From contig CARNVA010000007.1 in the NCBI GenBank assembly GCA_949031345.1, forward strand, positions 1 through 64,000: a stretch of 64,000 bases of DNA, in the 5' to 3' direction. The position numbers and the translations under genes are program-made. The notes beneath the pieces were generated by a model. The model made no database searches. It was not told where the DNA came from and saw nothing but the letters and a program-made list of their open reading frames with translations. Positions 17,653 through 24,712 of this stretch are shown here, one piece after another. Each line of letters opens with the position of its first letter. Within the stretch, counting starts at the first letter, position 1. Source of the stretch: an uncultured Eubacteriales bacterium (GTDB taxonomy: Bacteria > Bacillota > Clostridia > Christensenellales > UBA1242).

Positions 17653-17658
17653 TTAAAT
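17586..17658. repeat. 31-bp tandem repeat at the typA 3' end, with CAAGC-N5-GCTTG hairpins
   Basis: Copies begin at 17586, 17617 and 17648. They differ at only two positions. Each full unit ends in a mini-palindrome CAAGC-GTAAR-GCTTG. The third, partial copy supplies the typA stop codon on the minus strand, so the repeat looks like duplication of the gene's 3' end. Confidence 0.8.
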
Positions 17659-19488
17659 TTCTCCCCTCAAGATTTTTCCTCTTTCGCGGTTTCTTAAGTT
17701 ATGGTCAAGAATAATCTTTCTTATTCTGAGGCTTTTTGGTGTAACTTCCAAAATTTCATCGTCCGCCAAAAATTCAATATCATCTTCAAGACTCATCTTT
17801 CTTGGAGGTGTAAGTCTGAGTGCGTCATCAGAGCCAGAAGCACGGCAGTTTGAAAGGTGTTTTTTCTTGCAAACATTGACAACAATGTCGCCACCTTTTG
17901 GGTTTGAGCCAACGACCATACCAGCATATACAGGCATGCCCGCCTCGATAAAGAGGTCACCGCGCTCTTGAGCGTTGAACAGACCATAAACGATGGCTTC
18001 ACCGCTTTCGTGAGCAACAAGAGAGCCTGTATCTCTTCTTTTGATTTCTCCCTTCCATGGCTGATAGTCATAGAACACCGAATTGATTACGCCTTCACCC
18101 TTTGTATCTGTCAAAAGCTCGCTTTTAAAGCCAAACAAGCCTCTTGATGGGATGTAAAATTCCATTTTCATACGATTTCCATGTGGAGTCATTTGAATTA
18201 ACTCGCCCTTTCTAACCCCCATTTTTTGCATAACAACGCCTGTGCAATCTTCTGGAACATCAAGGGTAAGTCTGTCAATTGGCTCGCATTTTACGCCGTC
18301 AATTTCTTTGATTAAAACTTTTGGCATTGAAACTTGAAATTCATAACCCTCTCTTCTCATGTTTTCAATCAAAATTGAAAGGTGCATTTCGCCACGGCCG
18401 CTCACCCTAAACTGCTCGGCAGTTTGTCCATCTTCAACTTTAAGAGAAAGGTCTTTGATAGCCTCTTTGTAAAGCCTTTCACGAATATGGCGAGAGGTAA
18501 CAAATTTTCCTTCCTTTCCAGCTAGTGGGCTGTCATTAACCATAAATGTCATTTCCACACTTGGCTCGGCAATTTTAACAAATTCAATAGGCTCAACCAC
18601 TGAGCTGTCGCAGATTGTATCACCAATTTGAACACCTTCAAGTCCAGCAATGCAGACTATGTCTCCCATACTTGCACTTTCAACTGGCACTTTTTTCAAG
18701 CCTTCAAAGACAAACAAACTTACAACTTTGGCTCTTGTTGCCTTCTTTTCGTCGTGATAATTGCAAAGCACCACGCTTTGACCCACTTTAATTTGACCTC
18801 TTGAAAGTTTGCCTACGGCTAGTTTGCCAACATATTCGTTGTATTCAGCAGAAGAAACAAGCATTTGGCAAGCCTCTGCTTCCTCACCTTCTGGTGCAGG
18901 TATAAAGCTTAATATTTTTTCAAAGAGTGGCTTCATATCGGTGCCTCGAACATTTTGGTCTTCGCTTGCAATTCCCTCACGCGCTGACGCATAAATGAAT
19001 GGTGAATCAAGTTGTTCATCACTTGCATCAAGCTCTAAGAAAAGCTCTAAAACTTCATCAACCACTTCGCTTATTCTGGCGTCTTGCCTGTCAATCTTAT
19101 TAACAACAACAATGACTTTAAGTTGAAGAGCGAGTGCCTTTTGAAGCACAAAACGGGTTTGAGGCATTGTTCCCTCATATGCATCAACAACAAGCAGTAC
19201 ACCGTCAACCATTTTAAGAACGCGTTCCACCTCGCCGCCAAAGTCAGCGTGTCCTGGGGTATCAATAATATTTATTTTTGTGTCGCCATAAAGACAAGCG
19301 CAGTTTTTGGAAAGAATGGTAATTCCCCTCTCTCTTTCAAGTGCGTTTGAGTCCATAACTCTGTCTTCAATAACCTGATTATCTCTAAATACACTACCCT
19401 GTTTTAAAAGCTCATTTACAAGGCTGGTTTTGCCATGGTCAACATGGGCAATAATTGCAATATTTCTTATTTTCTCGTTTTTCATCAT
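17653..19488 (-). CDS. typA: Ribosome-associated GTPase TypA/BipA
   Basis: 611 residues, full length. BipA is an EF-G-like translational GTPase that binds the ribosome and helps 50S assembly and growth under stress or cold. The G-motifs are clear: [10 protein letters not shown] (G1), the RGITI segment (G2), DTPGHADF (G3) and NKIDR (G4). The C-terminal BipA-specific domain with [15 protein letters not shown] is complete. Tandem ATGs (19488, 19485) follow GAGGAAAAG; the first is used here. The gene is single, with its promoter at 19511-19539 and a tandem-repeat 3' end. Confidence 0.97.
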   Translation of the reverse strand: MMKNEKIRNIAIIAHVDHGKTSLVNELLKQGSVFRDNQVIEDRVMDSNALERERGITILSKNCACLYGDTKINIIDTPGHADFGGEVERVLKMVDGVLLVVDAYEGTMPQTRFVLQKALALQLKVIVVVNKIDRQDARISEVVDEVLELFLELDASDEQLDSPFIYASAREGIASEDQNVRGTDMKPLFEKILSFIPAPEGEEAEACQMLVSSAEYNEYVGKLAVGKLSRGQIKVGQSVVLCNYHDEKKATRAKVVSLFVFEGLKKVPVESASMGDIVCIAGLEGVQIGDTICDSSVVEPIEFVKIAEPSVEMTFMVNDSPLAGKEGKFVTSRHIRERLYKEAIKDLSLKVEDGQTAEQFRVSGRGEMHLSILIENMRREGYEFQVSMPKVLIKEIDGVKCEPIDRLTLDVPEDCTGVVMQKMGVRKGELIQMTPHGNRMKMEFYIPSRGLFGFKSELLTDTKGEGVINSVFYDYQPWKGEIKRRDTGSLVAHESGEAIVYGLFNAQERGDLFIEAGMPVYAGMVVGSNPKGGDIVVNVCKKKHLSNCRASGSDDALRLTPPRKMSLEDDIEFLADDEILEVTPKSLRIRKIILDHNLRNRERGKILRGEI

Positions 19489-19510
19489 CTTTTCCTCTTT
19501 AAACTAATTT

Positions 19511-19539
19511 ACTATAGCACATTTTTAACATAATTTCAA
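19511..19539 (-). promoter_or_regulatory. typA promoter
   Basis: TTGAAA (19539-19534), 17-bp spacer ending TGTGC, TATAGT (19516-19511): an extended -10 promoter 23 bp before the ATG. Confidence 0.75.
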
Positions 19540-19563
19540 GAAATGTTTGCCATAAAATAAAAA

Positions 19564-19583
19564 AAGTGGACACTTGCCACTTA
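19564..19583 (-). terminator. Terminator overlapping the stop codon of the coiled-coil gene
   Basis: AAGTGG (19564-19569) and CCACTT (19577-19582) with a 7-nt loop, followed on the minus strand by T7. The 5' arm overlaps the TAA stop at 19581. Confidence 0.75.
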
Positions 19584-20264
19584 TTTTAACAACCTTGTTT
19601 TGACAGCTTTAATCAAATTTTTCTTATTTTTTTCATCCTCTGCCCAAGTTAATCCGCCTGCATTTTCAGCTATTAAGCCCATTGCAAGCATGGCAAACTT
19701 AAGCATTTGCCTGTCACTTAACTCTTGATAAAACGTTTCATCCTTTTTTAAGGACTTTTCAATCAAAATTTGAACGGGCGCTATTTCATAATTATCTATA
19801 ATGACAGCTTTGATTGTCGCCTTTTCAAAAGCTTCAATTTTTTCGCCTATCGCCCCAACGCTTGTTTCTCCAATCTCTTTCATAAAAGTCTGATATTTTT
19901 CAATTTTTTCAAGATATGATTTGTTTACATGATTGTTTTTTTCTAAAAGAAAAAGTTTGTTTCTAAGTCTTTTTTTGAAGAGCTTGGCTTTGGCGAGTTT
20001 TTCTTCCAATTTGGCTTTTTTCTCTTCAAACTCTTCAATTTCACTCTTCATTTGGGTAATATCTGCCTCACTTACAACCTGCTCATCTTCAAAACTTTTA
20101 CTGTAAAATTTAAAGCCAAGCTCATACAAAATATTCGCTTCATTGAAGTGCCTGACAAGCTCTTTATATTCTCTGTCATCTTCAAGTTTTTCCTTGGTTT
20201 TTATGAAGATAAACTCAAAAAAACATGGCTTCTGTTCAATCACTCTGAAATTCTTTTTATCCAT
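19581..20264 (-). CDS. Coiled-coil protein A of unknown function
   Basis: 227 residues with no signal peptide or membrane segment. A long charged coiled coil occupies about residues 65-130 (EEFEEKKAKLEEKLAKAK), followed by a helical C-terminal domain. It shares layout and short identities with the neighbour at 20552-21229: an N-terminal YELGFKFY-like aromatic stretch, an acidic EADI or AEEI helix start, the coiled coil, and then an NYE-A/EP-VQ or VR element (IIDNYEIAPVQ here, VLENYNEPIVR there). The two are probably diverged paralogues. No family is recognised. The binding site is weak (GGGTGC before the ATG). It has its own promoter at 20283-20312. Confidence 0.7.
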   Translation of the reverse strand: MDKKNFRVIEQKPCFFEFIFIKTKEKLEDDREYKELVRHFNEANILYELGFKFYSKSFEDEQVVSEADITQMKSEIEEFEEKKAKLEEKLAKAKLFKKRLRNKLFLLEKNNHVNKSYLEKIEKYQTFMKEIGETSVGAIGEKIEAFEKATIKAVIIDNYEIAPVQILIEKSLKKDETFYQELSDRQMLKFAMLAMGLIAENAGGLTWAEDEKNKKNLIKAVKTRLLK

Positions 20265-20282
20265 AATCGCACCCTATATTAA

Positions 20283-20312
20283 ATGATATCACATAGGAAA
20301 AACAAAAGTCAA
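20283..20312 (-). promoter_or_regulatory. Promoter of coiled-coil gene A
   Basis: TTGACT (20312-20307), 18-bp spacer, TATCAT (20288-20283), about 20 bp before the ATG. Confidence 0.5.
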
Positions 20313-20524
20313 ATATTGAAATAAATCTAAAAAATTCTCTTCTCTATTTTATTTTTCAATGCTGTTTTATTAAAAAAACAGAATATTAAACTTATTTAAA
20401 TCAATAATTATTTAAAACAAAAAAAATATTTAAAAACAACAAAACACTATTTATTTAAATTCCCGACAAATTTTCAAAAACCAACAAAAATTTGCTTATT
20501 TTATCTTTTATAAAAAAGCAATAA

Positions 20525-20549
20525 AAAAGAGTGAAAAATTCACTCTTTT
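20525..20549 (-). terminator. Hairpin terminator after coiled-coil gene B
   Basis: AAAAGAGTGAA and TTCACTCTTTT, 11-bp perfect stem with an AAA loop, directly beyond the stop at 20552. The remainder of the 20265-20551 gap is AT-rich with no gene seen. Confidence 0.85.
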
Positions 20550-20551
20550 GA

Positions 20552-21229
20552 TTATTCTCTTTCGTCCTCATCGGCGTATTCTTTTGATGAAATTTCTTCA
20601 ATCTTAATTTCTTTTTTAAGAGACTCCATTTCTTCATTTAACACCTTTGAAACTCTTTCTCTTGCGCCAGCAATCTTTTCAACTATTATTTTTCTAAATT
20701 TATAGAGATTTGATGCACCGCTTAAAGAATAACGGAAACTTGTGCCCATAATGTCTGCTATCATAATGTTTGCTATTTCTTGACGCACTATAGGCTCGTT
20801 ATAATTCTCAAGCACAACCTCTTTAAGCATGTTTGTTTTCATCTCGGCAAGTTTGTTTGAAATTTCTTGCATGCTTTTTTCTTCCATTCCTTCCCAAATC
20901 TTATCATATTCTGCAAGCATTTCAAGACGCTTAGCAGTATTTTTGAGACGCTCTTCAAGCTCTAAAACTTCATCTCTGCCTTTGTCTTTCTTTCCAGCAA
21001 CTTTTTTAACCGTTTTTTTCATTTCGGCAATCTTGCCCGGAGCTTCTTCTACAAACCTTTTCATTTCTTCAATTTCTTCTGCAGTATAATATCTATGGGC
21101 GTTTTGATTGAAGCGATAATGCCTATCAATTCCACTCAAAATGCGGAAGCTTTCATTGAGTTTTTGATACTCTTCATTTACAATCTCTTTTCTAAACATT
21201 TTTGCATCAAGAAAATCTGCCAGCTCCAT
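20552..21229 (-). CDS. Coiled-coil protein B of unknown function
   Basis: 225 residues, soluble and strongly helical, with a Lys/Glu coiled coil at about residues 60-110. It appears to be a diverged paralogue of the gene at 19581-20264 (same size, same domain order, shared NY-P-V element near residue 145). The C-terminus is very acidic (EYADEDERE). No known domain. AAGGAGATTAT precedes the ATG. The two paralogues are transcribed separately, each with its own promoter and terminator. Confidence 0.7.
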   Translation of the reverse strand: MELADFLDAKMFRKEIVNEEYQKLNESFRILSGIDRHYRFNQNAHRYYTAEEIEEMKRFVEEAPGKIAEMKKTVKKVAGKKDKGRDEVLELEERLKNTAKRLEMLAEYDKIWEGMEEKSMQEISNKLAEMKTNMLKEVVLENYNEPIVRQEIANIMIADIMGTSFRYSLSGASNLYKFRKIIVEKIAGARERVSKVLNEEMESLKKEIKIEEISSKEYADEDERE

Positions 21230-21518
21230 AATATAATCTCCTTATCTCTTAATTCAACTATAACACAATCTCTCTGCAAAGTCAATACAGAAGAAGTGTT
21301 CTTATTTTCTATAATTCTTTCAATAAATAAAAACTTTTAAGATGAATTATCATAGTTTTAAATTGCAAAAATTATTACATAAAAACATTTTTTTCGTTTG
21401 GTGGTCTTTAATAATTTTCATTTTATTATGGCAGTTTATTTCTTTAATTTTATTTTTTCAACTTTAATTTGGCAGTTTAATTCATCCAATGATTTTCCAC
21501 ATAACCAAAACAAAAAAA
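21230..21518. other. Intergenic region between rpmE and coiled-coil gene B
   Basis: Besides the promoter at 21257-21285, this AT-rich stretch shows only short direct repeats (TGGCAGTTTA at about 21429 and 21469). No gene or RNA is seen. Confidence 0.5.
21257..21285 (-). promoter_or_regulatory. Promoter of coiled-coil gene B
   Basis: TTGACT (21285-21280), 17-bp spacer, TATAGT (21262-21257). The spacer begins TTGCAGAGAG, as in the gltX promoter. Confidence 0.65.
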
Positions 21519-21537
21519 GTCGACAACTTTTGCCGAC
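21512..21537 (-). terminator. Terminator of rpmE
   Basis: GTCGGC and GTCGAC pair over 6 bp with one G-T, 7-nt loop, then T7 on the minus strand (21518-21512). It lies 10 bp after the rpmE stop. Confidence 0.8.
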
Positions 21538-21547
21538 ATTTTTTAAA

Positions 21548-21754
21548 TTATTTAAGACCATATTTTTTGTTGAATTTTTCAACATTACCGCTGGCATCAA
21601 CCACCTTTTTCTTTCCTGTAAAGAAAGGGTGACATTTGTTGCAGATATCAAGGCTTAATGAATCACCTTTAGAGCAAGACTTTGTCTTGAAAGTGTTTCC
21701 ACAAGCGCAAGTTACGGTAACTTCATGGTAATCAGGGTGCATATCCTTTTGCAT
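21548..21754 (-). CDS. rpmE: 50S ribosomal protein L31
   Basis: 68 residues. The Cys pattern CACGN (residues 16-20) and [10 protein letters not shown] (about 37-46) is the zinc-binding C+ form of L31. AGGAGGATTTT precedes the ATG. It follows rpsR on the same strand by about 60 bp and may be read from the same operon, ending at the terminator at 21512-21537. The zinc-containing form is commonly exchanged for a zinc-free form under zinc limitation; no such paralogue is in the window. Confidence 0.97.
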   Translation of the reverse strand: MQKDMHPDYHEVTVTCACGNTFKTKSCSKGDSLSLDICNKCHPFFTGKKKVVDASGNVEKFNKKYGLK

Positions 21755-21816
21755 AAAATCCTCCTATAAAATTCTTTTTAAACGATTGGGCTTTGGCAAC
21801 TTTGCCATCCCACAAA

Positions 21817-22077
21817 TTAGTCACCTACATAAGGTAAAAGTGCAACATTTCTTGCTCTTTTAATAGCAGTGCAAAGCTCTCTTTGGTGATATGAGCAAAC
21901 ACCAGTTTGGCGTCTTGGCAAAATTTTGCCTTTTTCAGTGATATATTTTCTGATTTTAGCAACATCTTTATAATCAATTACTTTTTCACCAGCTACACAA
22001 AAAGCACAAACTTTCTTTTTTGAAGGCTTGCGAAATTTCTTTACAACAACCCTTTCCTCAGTTTTTACTTCAGCCAT
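21817..22077 (-). CDS. rpsR: 30S ribosomal protein S18
   Basis: 86 residues. The conserved core [20 protein letters not shown] and RRQTGVC is clear. The four cysteines/His (CAFC near residue 24, then CSYHQRELC) give the zinc-binding form. The gene is the third of rpsF-ssb-rpsR, with AAAGGAGAATTAAA before the ATG, 20 bp after ssb. Confidence 0.97.
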   Translation of the reverse strand: MAEVKTEERVVVKKFRKPSKKKVCAFCVAGEKVIDYKDVAKIRKYITEKGKILPRRQTGVCSYHQRELCTAIKRARNVALLPYVGD

Positions 22078-22097
22078 TTTAATTCTCCTTTTATAAT

Positions 22098-22505
22098 TTA
22101 GAATGGTAAACTGTCATCGTCATCAATAGGTTCAAGTTCAGCAGAGCCAGTGCCAGTTGGTCTTGGCATATCACTGCCGCCATCAGAATTTTTAGTGCTT
22201 AAAAATTCTACATCACTTGCAACAATGTCTGTTGAATAGCGTTTTGTGCCATCTTGAGCTTCGTAAGAAGAGTTTTGTATTGAGCCAACAACACAGCACT
22301 TTGAGCCTTTCTTTAAAAATTTGTGACAGTTTTCAGCCAGTCCTCTCCAAGCCACAATGTTGAAAAAGTCAGCCTGTGGACCTTCACTATTTTTTGAGAA
22401 AGGTCTTTGAACAGCAATTGCAAATCTGCAAACTGACACTCCACTGTTTGTGGTGTTGAGCTCTGGGTCTCTTGTTAAGTTTCCTATTAACATAACTTTA
22501 TTCAT
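22098..22505 (-). CDS. ssb: Single-stranded DNA-binding protein
   Basis: 135 residues with the OB-fold start [16 protein letters not shown], the [10 protein letters not shown] strand, [14 protein letters not shown] and the acidic tail ending DDDSLPF, which recruits replication and repair partners. The linker is short. It binds single-stranded DNA at forks and in repair. It lies between rpsF and rpsR, as usual in Firmicutes; AAGGAGATTAAA precedes the ATG. Confidence 0.97.
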   Translation of the reverse strand: MNKVMLIGNLTRDPELNTTNSGVSVCRFAIAVQRPFSKNSEGPQADFFNIVAWRGLAENCHKFLKKGSKCCVVGSIQNSSYEAQDGTKRYSTDIVASDVEFLSTKNSDGGSDMPRPTGTGSAELEPIDDDDSLPF

Positions 22506-22523
22506 ATTTTAATCTCCTTAATT

Positions 22524-22580
22524 CAAGCATAACGCTTGCAAACACAAACCATATGTTTGACGCAAACCAAATGTTTGACG
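22524..22580. repeat. Array of three CAARC-N5-GYTTG mini-palindromes between rpsF and ssb
   Basis: CAAGC-ATAAC-GCTTG (22524-22538), then two copies of an 18-bp tandem unit (22545-22562 and 22563-22580) each holding CAAAC-N5-GTTTG. They may form small hairpins in the rpsF-ssb mRNA. The same CAAGC-N5-GCTTG design occurs at the typA 3' end. Confidence 0.7.
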
Positions 22581-22638
22581 ACTGTTTAGTTTTTTAGAAA
22601 ATTTAATATTTCTTTTAAACTAATAAGTCGCAAAGCCT

Positions 22639-22926
22639 CTAGGCTTCTTTTTTTACAAACATTTGACGAACAACGCCTTCGGTAATGTTCATAAGCTTGG
22701 CCATTGGGTCAACTTCATTTGAATCAAGTTGGATGTTCATCAAAACATAGAAACCTTCATTTTTAAAGTTGATTGGATAAGCAAGCTTTTTCATTCCCCA
22801 TTTATCAACGCCTTCAACAACTCCGCCTTTAGAAACGATGTAAGAAGAAAACTTTGCGATAATTTCTTCTCTCTTTTCTTCGCTTGCGTCTGAAGAGATG
22901 ATGTAAAGAAGTTCATACTTATTCAT
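22639..22926 (-). CDS. rpsF: 30S ribosomal protein S6
   Basis: 95 residues with the S6 pattern: YELLYIISSDASEE, KWGMKKLAYPI and the FYVLMNIQLDS strand. S6 pairs with S18 on the central domain of 16S rRNA. First gene of rpsF-ssb-rpsR, with AAAGGAGGTAAAAAG before the ATG and a consensus promoter at 23012-23040. Confidence 0.97.
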   Translation of the reverse strand: MNKYELLYIISSDASEEKREEIIAKFSSYIVSKGGVVEGVDKWGMKKLAYPINFKNEGFYVLMNIQLDSNEVDPMAKLMNITEGVVRQMFVKKEA

Positions 22927-22953
22927 ACTTTTTACCTCCTTTTGGACAAAATG

Positions 22954-22977
22954 GTCTTTCCTCTTCTTTGGAAAGAC
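22954..22977 (-). promoter_or_regulatory. Hairpin in the rpsF leader
   Basis: GTCTTTCC and GGAAAGAC pair perfectly (8 bp, 8-nt loop) 28 bp before the rpsF ATG. S6:S18 autoregulates this operon through a leader RNA in many bacteria, but the typical CCG-containing loop is not evident here, so this may be unrelated. Confidence 0.35.
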
Positions 22978-23011
22978 AAGGATGCGGTATAAAAATAATA
23001 CTGCAAGGCTT

Positions 23012-23040
23012 ATTATAAACTCATCTTAACGTTTTGTCAA
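23012..23040 (-). promoter_or_regulatory. rpsF-ssb-rpsR promoter
   Basis: Perfect consensus TTGACA (23040-23035), 17-bp spacer, TATAAT (23017-23012), giving a leader of about 80 nt. Confidence 0.9.
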
Positions 23041-23139
23041 GCATTTAATTATGTTTTGATTATTAAATAAATTAAATTATTAAATATAATATAAAGTAAA
23101 TCTTCAATCATTAAACTTTTCTCTTCATTAAAAACAAAA

Positions 23140-23155
23140 AAGGGTTTAAAACCCC
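23140..23155 (-). terminator. Terminator after the Lon-coupled gene
   Basis: GGGG and CCC(C) arms around a TTTAAA centre, followed by T6 on the minus strand, immediately after the stop at 23156. Confidence 0.65.
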
Positions 23156-24712
23156 TTAATTATTTTTATAATCTTTTTCCCAAGTATTTAAAATGGTCAA
23201 AATTTCATTGTCAAAATTGTCACCTATTGGCATGCTTGCGATAAGCTGTCCACAGAAATTTGGTGTAAATTTAATGAAATAAACTTCCACTTTGTTGTCA
23301 CCTTTTATAAACTCCGCCTTCTTAACCGTCTCGCCATTATTGAGAGAAACTTGTTTAGCAGAGACATCGTATTCTGTGCTGTCAATACTGAGAAACTGAC
23401 CTTCAACCATGTTGTTAAACATATCATCATTCTCAAACTTCGCAAAAGGTTTGATTGAAACTCTGAGTTTGTTATCCTCGCTGACAAACTCAAAAATACT
23501 GCCATTATCAGACTGAACACCTCTTAAACTCTTTGGCACCTGAAAAGCAAAACCATACTGAAAAGAAGGACAATACCAGTTTGGAGTAAGCACATTAACC
23601 TCAACCACTCTGACATCTTCTTGGCTTGTGCCAAGCACCCTTGTCATCGCAATGAGGTTTTCTTTAGCTTCTTTAACTCTTGCCTCACTTGTCTCTTTAT
23701 TTCTAAGGCAAGTATCATAAAGACGCATGCAAAAGTTGCGATTTTGAGAGGTAGGCAAAACTTTCAAATTCTTTTCCTTGAAATATTGATAGGTCTTAGC
23801 AAAGGATGGTCTTGGCACACTTTCAAAGCCTAATTTATGTTTGATATAATTCAACTCGCCATCAACATAGGCAAAAGATTGCTCGTTGTCATCATAAAGC
23901 ACTGACCATGAAAGGTAGTGTATTGCCCCTTCAATATCGCCTTCTTCAATGCAAAGCCAAGCATTTGAGCGCATATAACGGGCAAAGTCCTTGGCGTTCC
24001 AAATATAAGGATACATTTCATCAAGTGCCTGTCTGCAGTTTTTAAGGTCTCCCACCTTTTTGAAATATTCGCATCTTTCAGCAAGTGTAGGCAGATAACA
24101 TGGTGCAATTTCAAGCATCTGGGCAGCTGTATCAAGAGCTTTAGGATCAGAAAGCTCAATCTGAGCAAAGAGCTTGTGACTGAGAAGTTTAAGCTCTTTG
24201 CCACTTAGCCATTCTAGCCTCTCACCGCTGACAATTGAATAATACATAAAATCAAAATAGTCATAAAATTGGCATACCTTAACGCCATTTTTTTCACGCG
24301 GATTGCGATATTTTTCAATATTTTTATCCACGAAATCCACCACTTCTTGCCATTTTTTCTGGTCAATCAGCATCTGAGTGTTGATGACTGGGTCACTTTC
24401 TCTCTTCTTTTTAAACATTTGAATATAACTCTTACATTTTTCAACGACGGTGTTTTCTTCATATTTTTCAAACTCACTCCAAACAATGTTGTCGTCTTCA
24501 ACTCTTGATGGAATAAAGCTTCCGCAAACACCAAAAAGCCATTCGCCGTCATCTTCAGCCTTATATTTTAAAATCACATAAGCCTCGCCGTCAAGGTCTA
24601 TAACCCTGTCTATTTCCACCTCGCTTGGATAGCGTCCAAGCTCATTTTCATGAGCAAGCCATCTTACAAAATGGTCAACCGCATATTTTTGCTGTTCTAC
24701 AGTAGCGCTCAT
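23156..24712 (-). CDS. Unknown protein translationally coupled to Lon
   Basis: 518 residues, soluble, no signal peptide. The first ~100 residues form a compact domain (GEAYVILKYK, WLFGVCGSFIPSR). The middle (about 150-330) is helical with TPR-like spacing (ALDTAAQMLEIAPCYLPTLA). The last 150 are beta-rich. No family is recognised. Its ATG overlaps the lon stop by four bases (ATGA) and its AGGAG lies inside lon, so it is made together with Lon. It may be a substrate adaptor, or a stress protein that shares Lon's regulation; both are inference. Confidence 0.75.
   Translation of the reverse strand: MSATVEQQKYAVDHFVRWLAHENELGRYPSEVEIDRVIDLDGEAYVILKYKAEDDGEWLFGVCGSFIPSRVEDDNIVWSEFEKYEENTVVEKCKSYIQMFKKKRESDPVINTQMLIDQKKWQEVVDFVDKNIEKYRNPREKNGVKVCQFYDYFDFMYYSIVSGERLEWLSGKELKLLSHKLFAQIELSDPKALDTAAQMLEIAPCYLPTLAERCEYFKKVGDLKNCRQALDEMYPYIWNAKDFARYMRSNAWLCIEEGDIEGAIHYLSWSVLYDDNEQSFAYVDGELNYIKHKLGFESVPRPSFAKTYQYFKEKNLKVLPTSQNRNFCMRLYDTCLRNKETSEARVKEAKENLIAMTRVLGTSQEDVRVVEVNVLTPNWYCPSFQYGFAFQVPKSLRGVQSDNGSIFEFVSEDNKLRVSIKPFAKFENDDMFNNMVEGQFLSIDSTEYDVSAKQVSLNNGETVKKAEFIKGDNKVEVYFIKFTPNFCGQLIASMPIGDNFDNEILTILNTWEKDYKNN

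Noticed and set aside
22954..22977. Confident S6:S18 leader motif
   Set aside because: A hairpin exists, but the characteristic CCG loop is not seen; kept only as a low-confidence feature.
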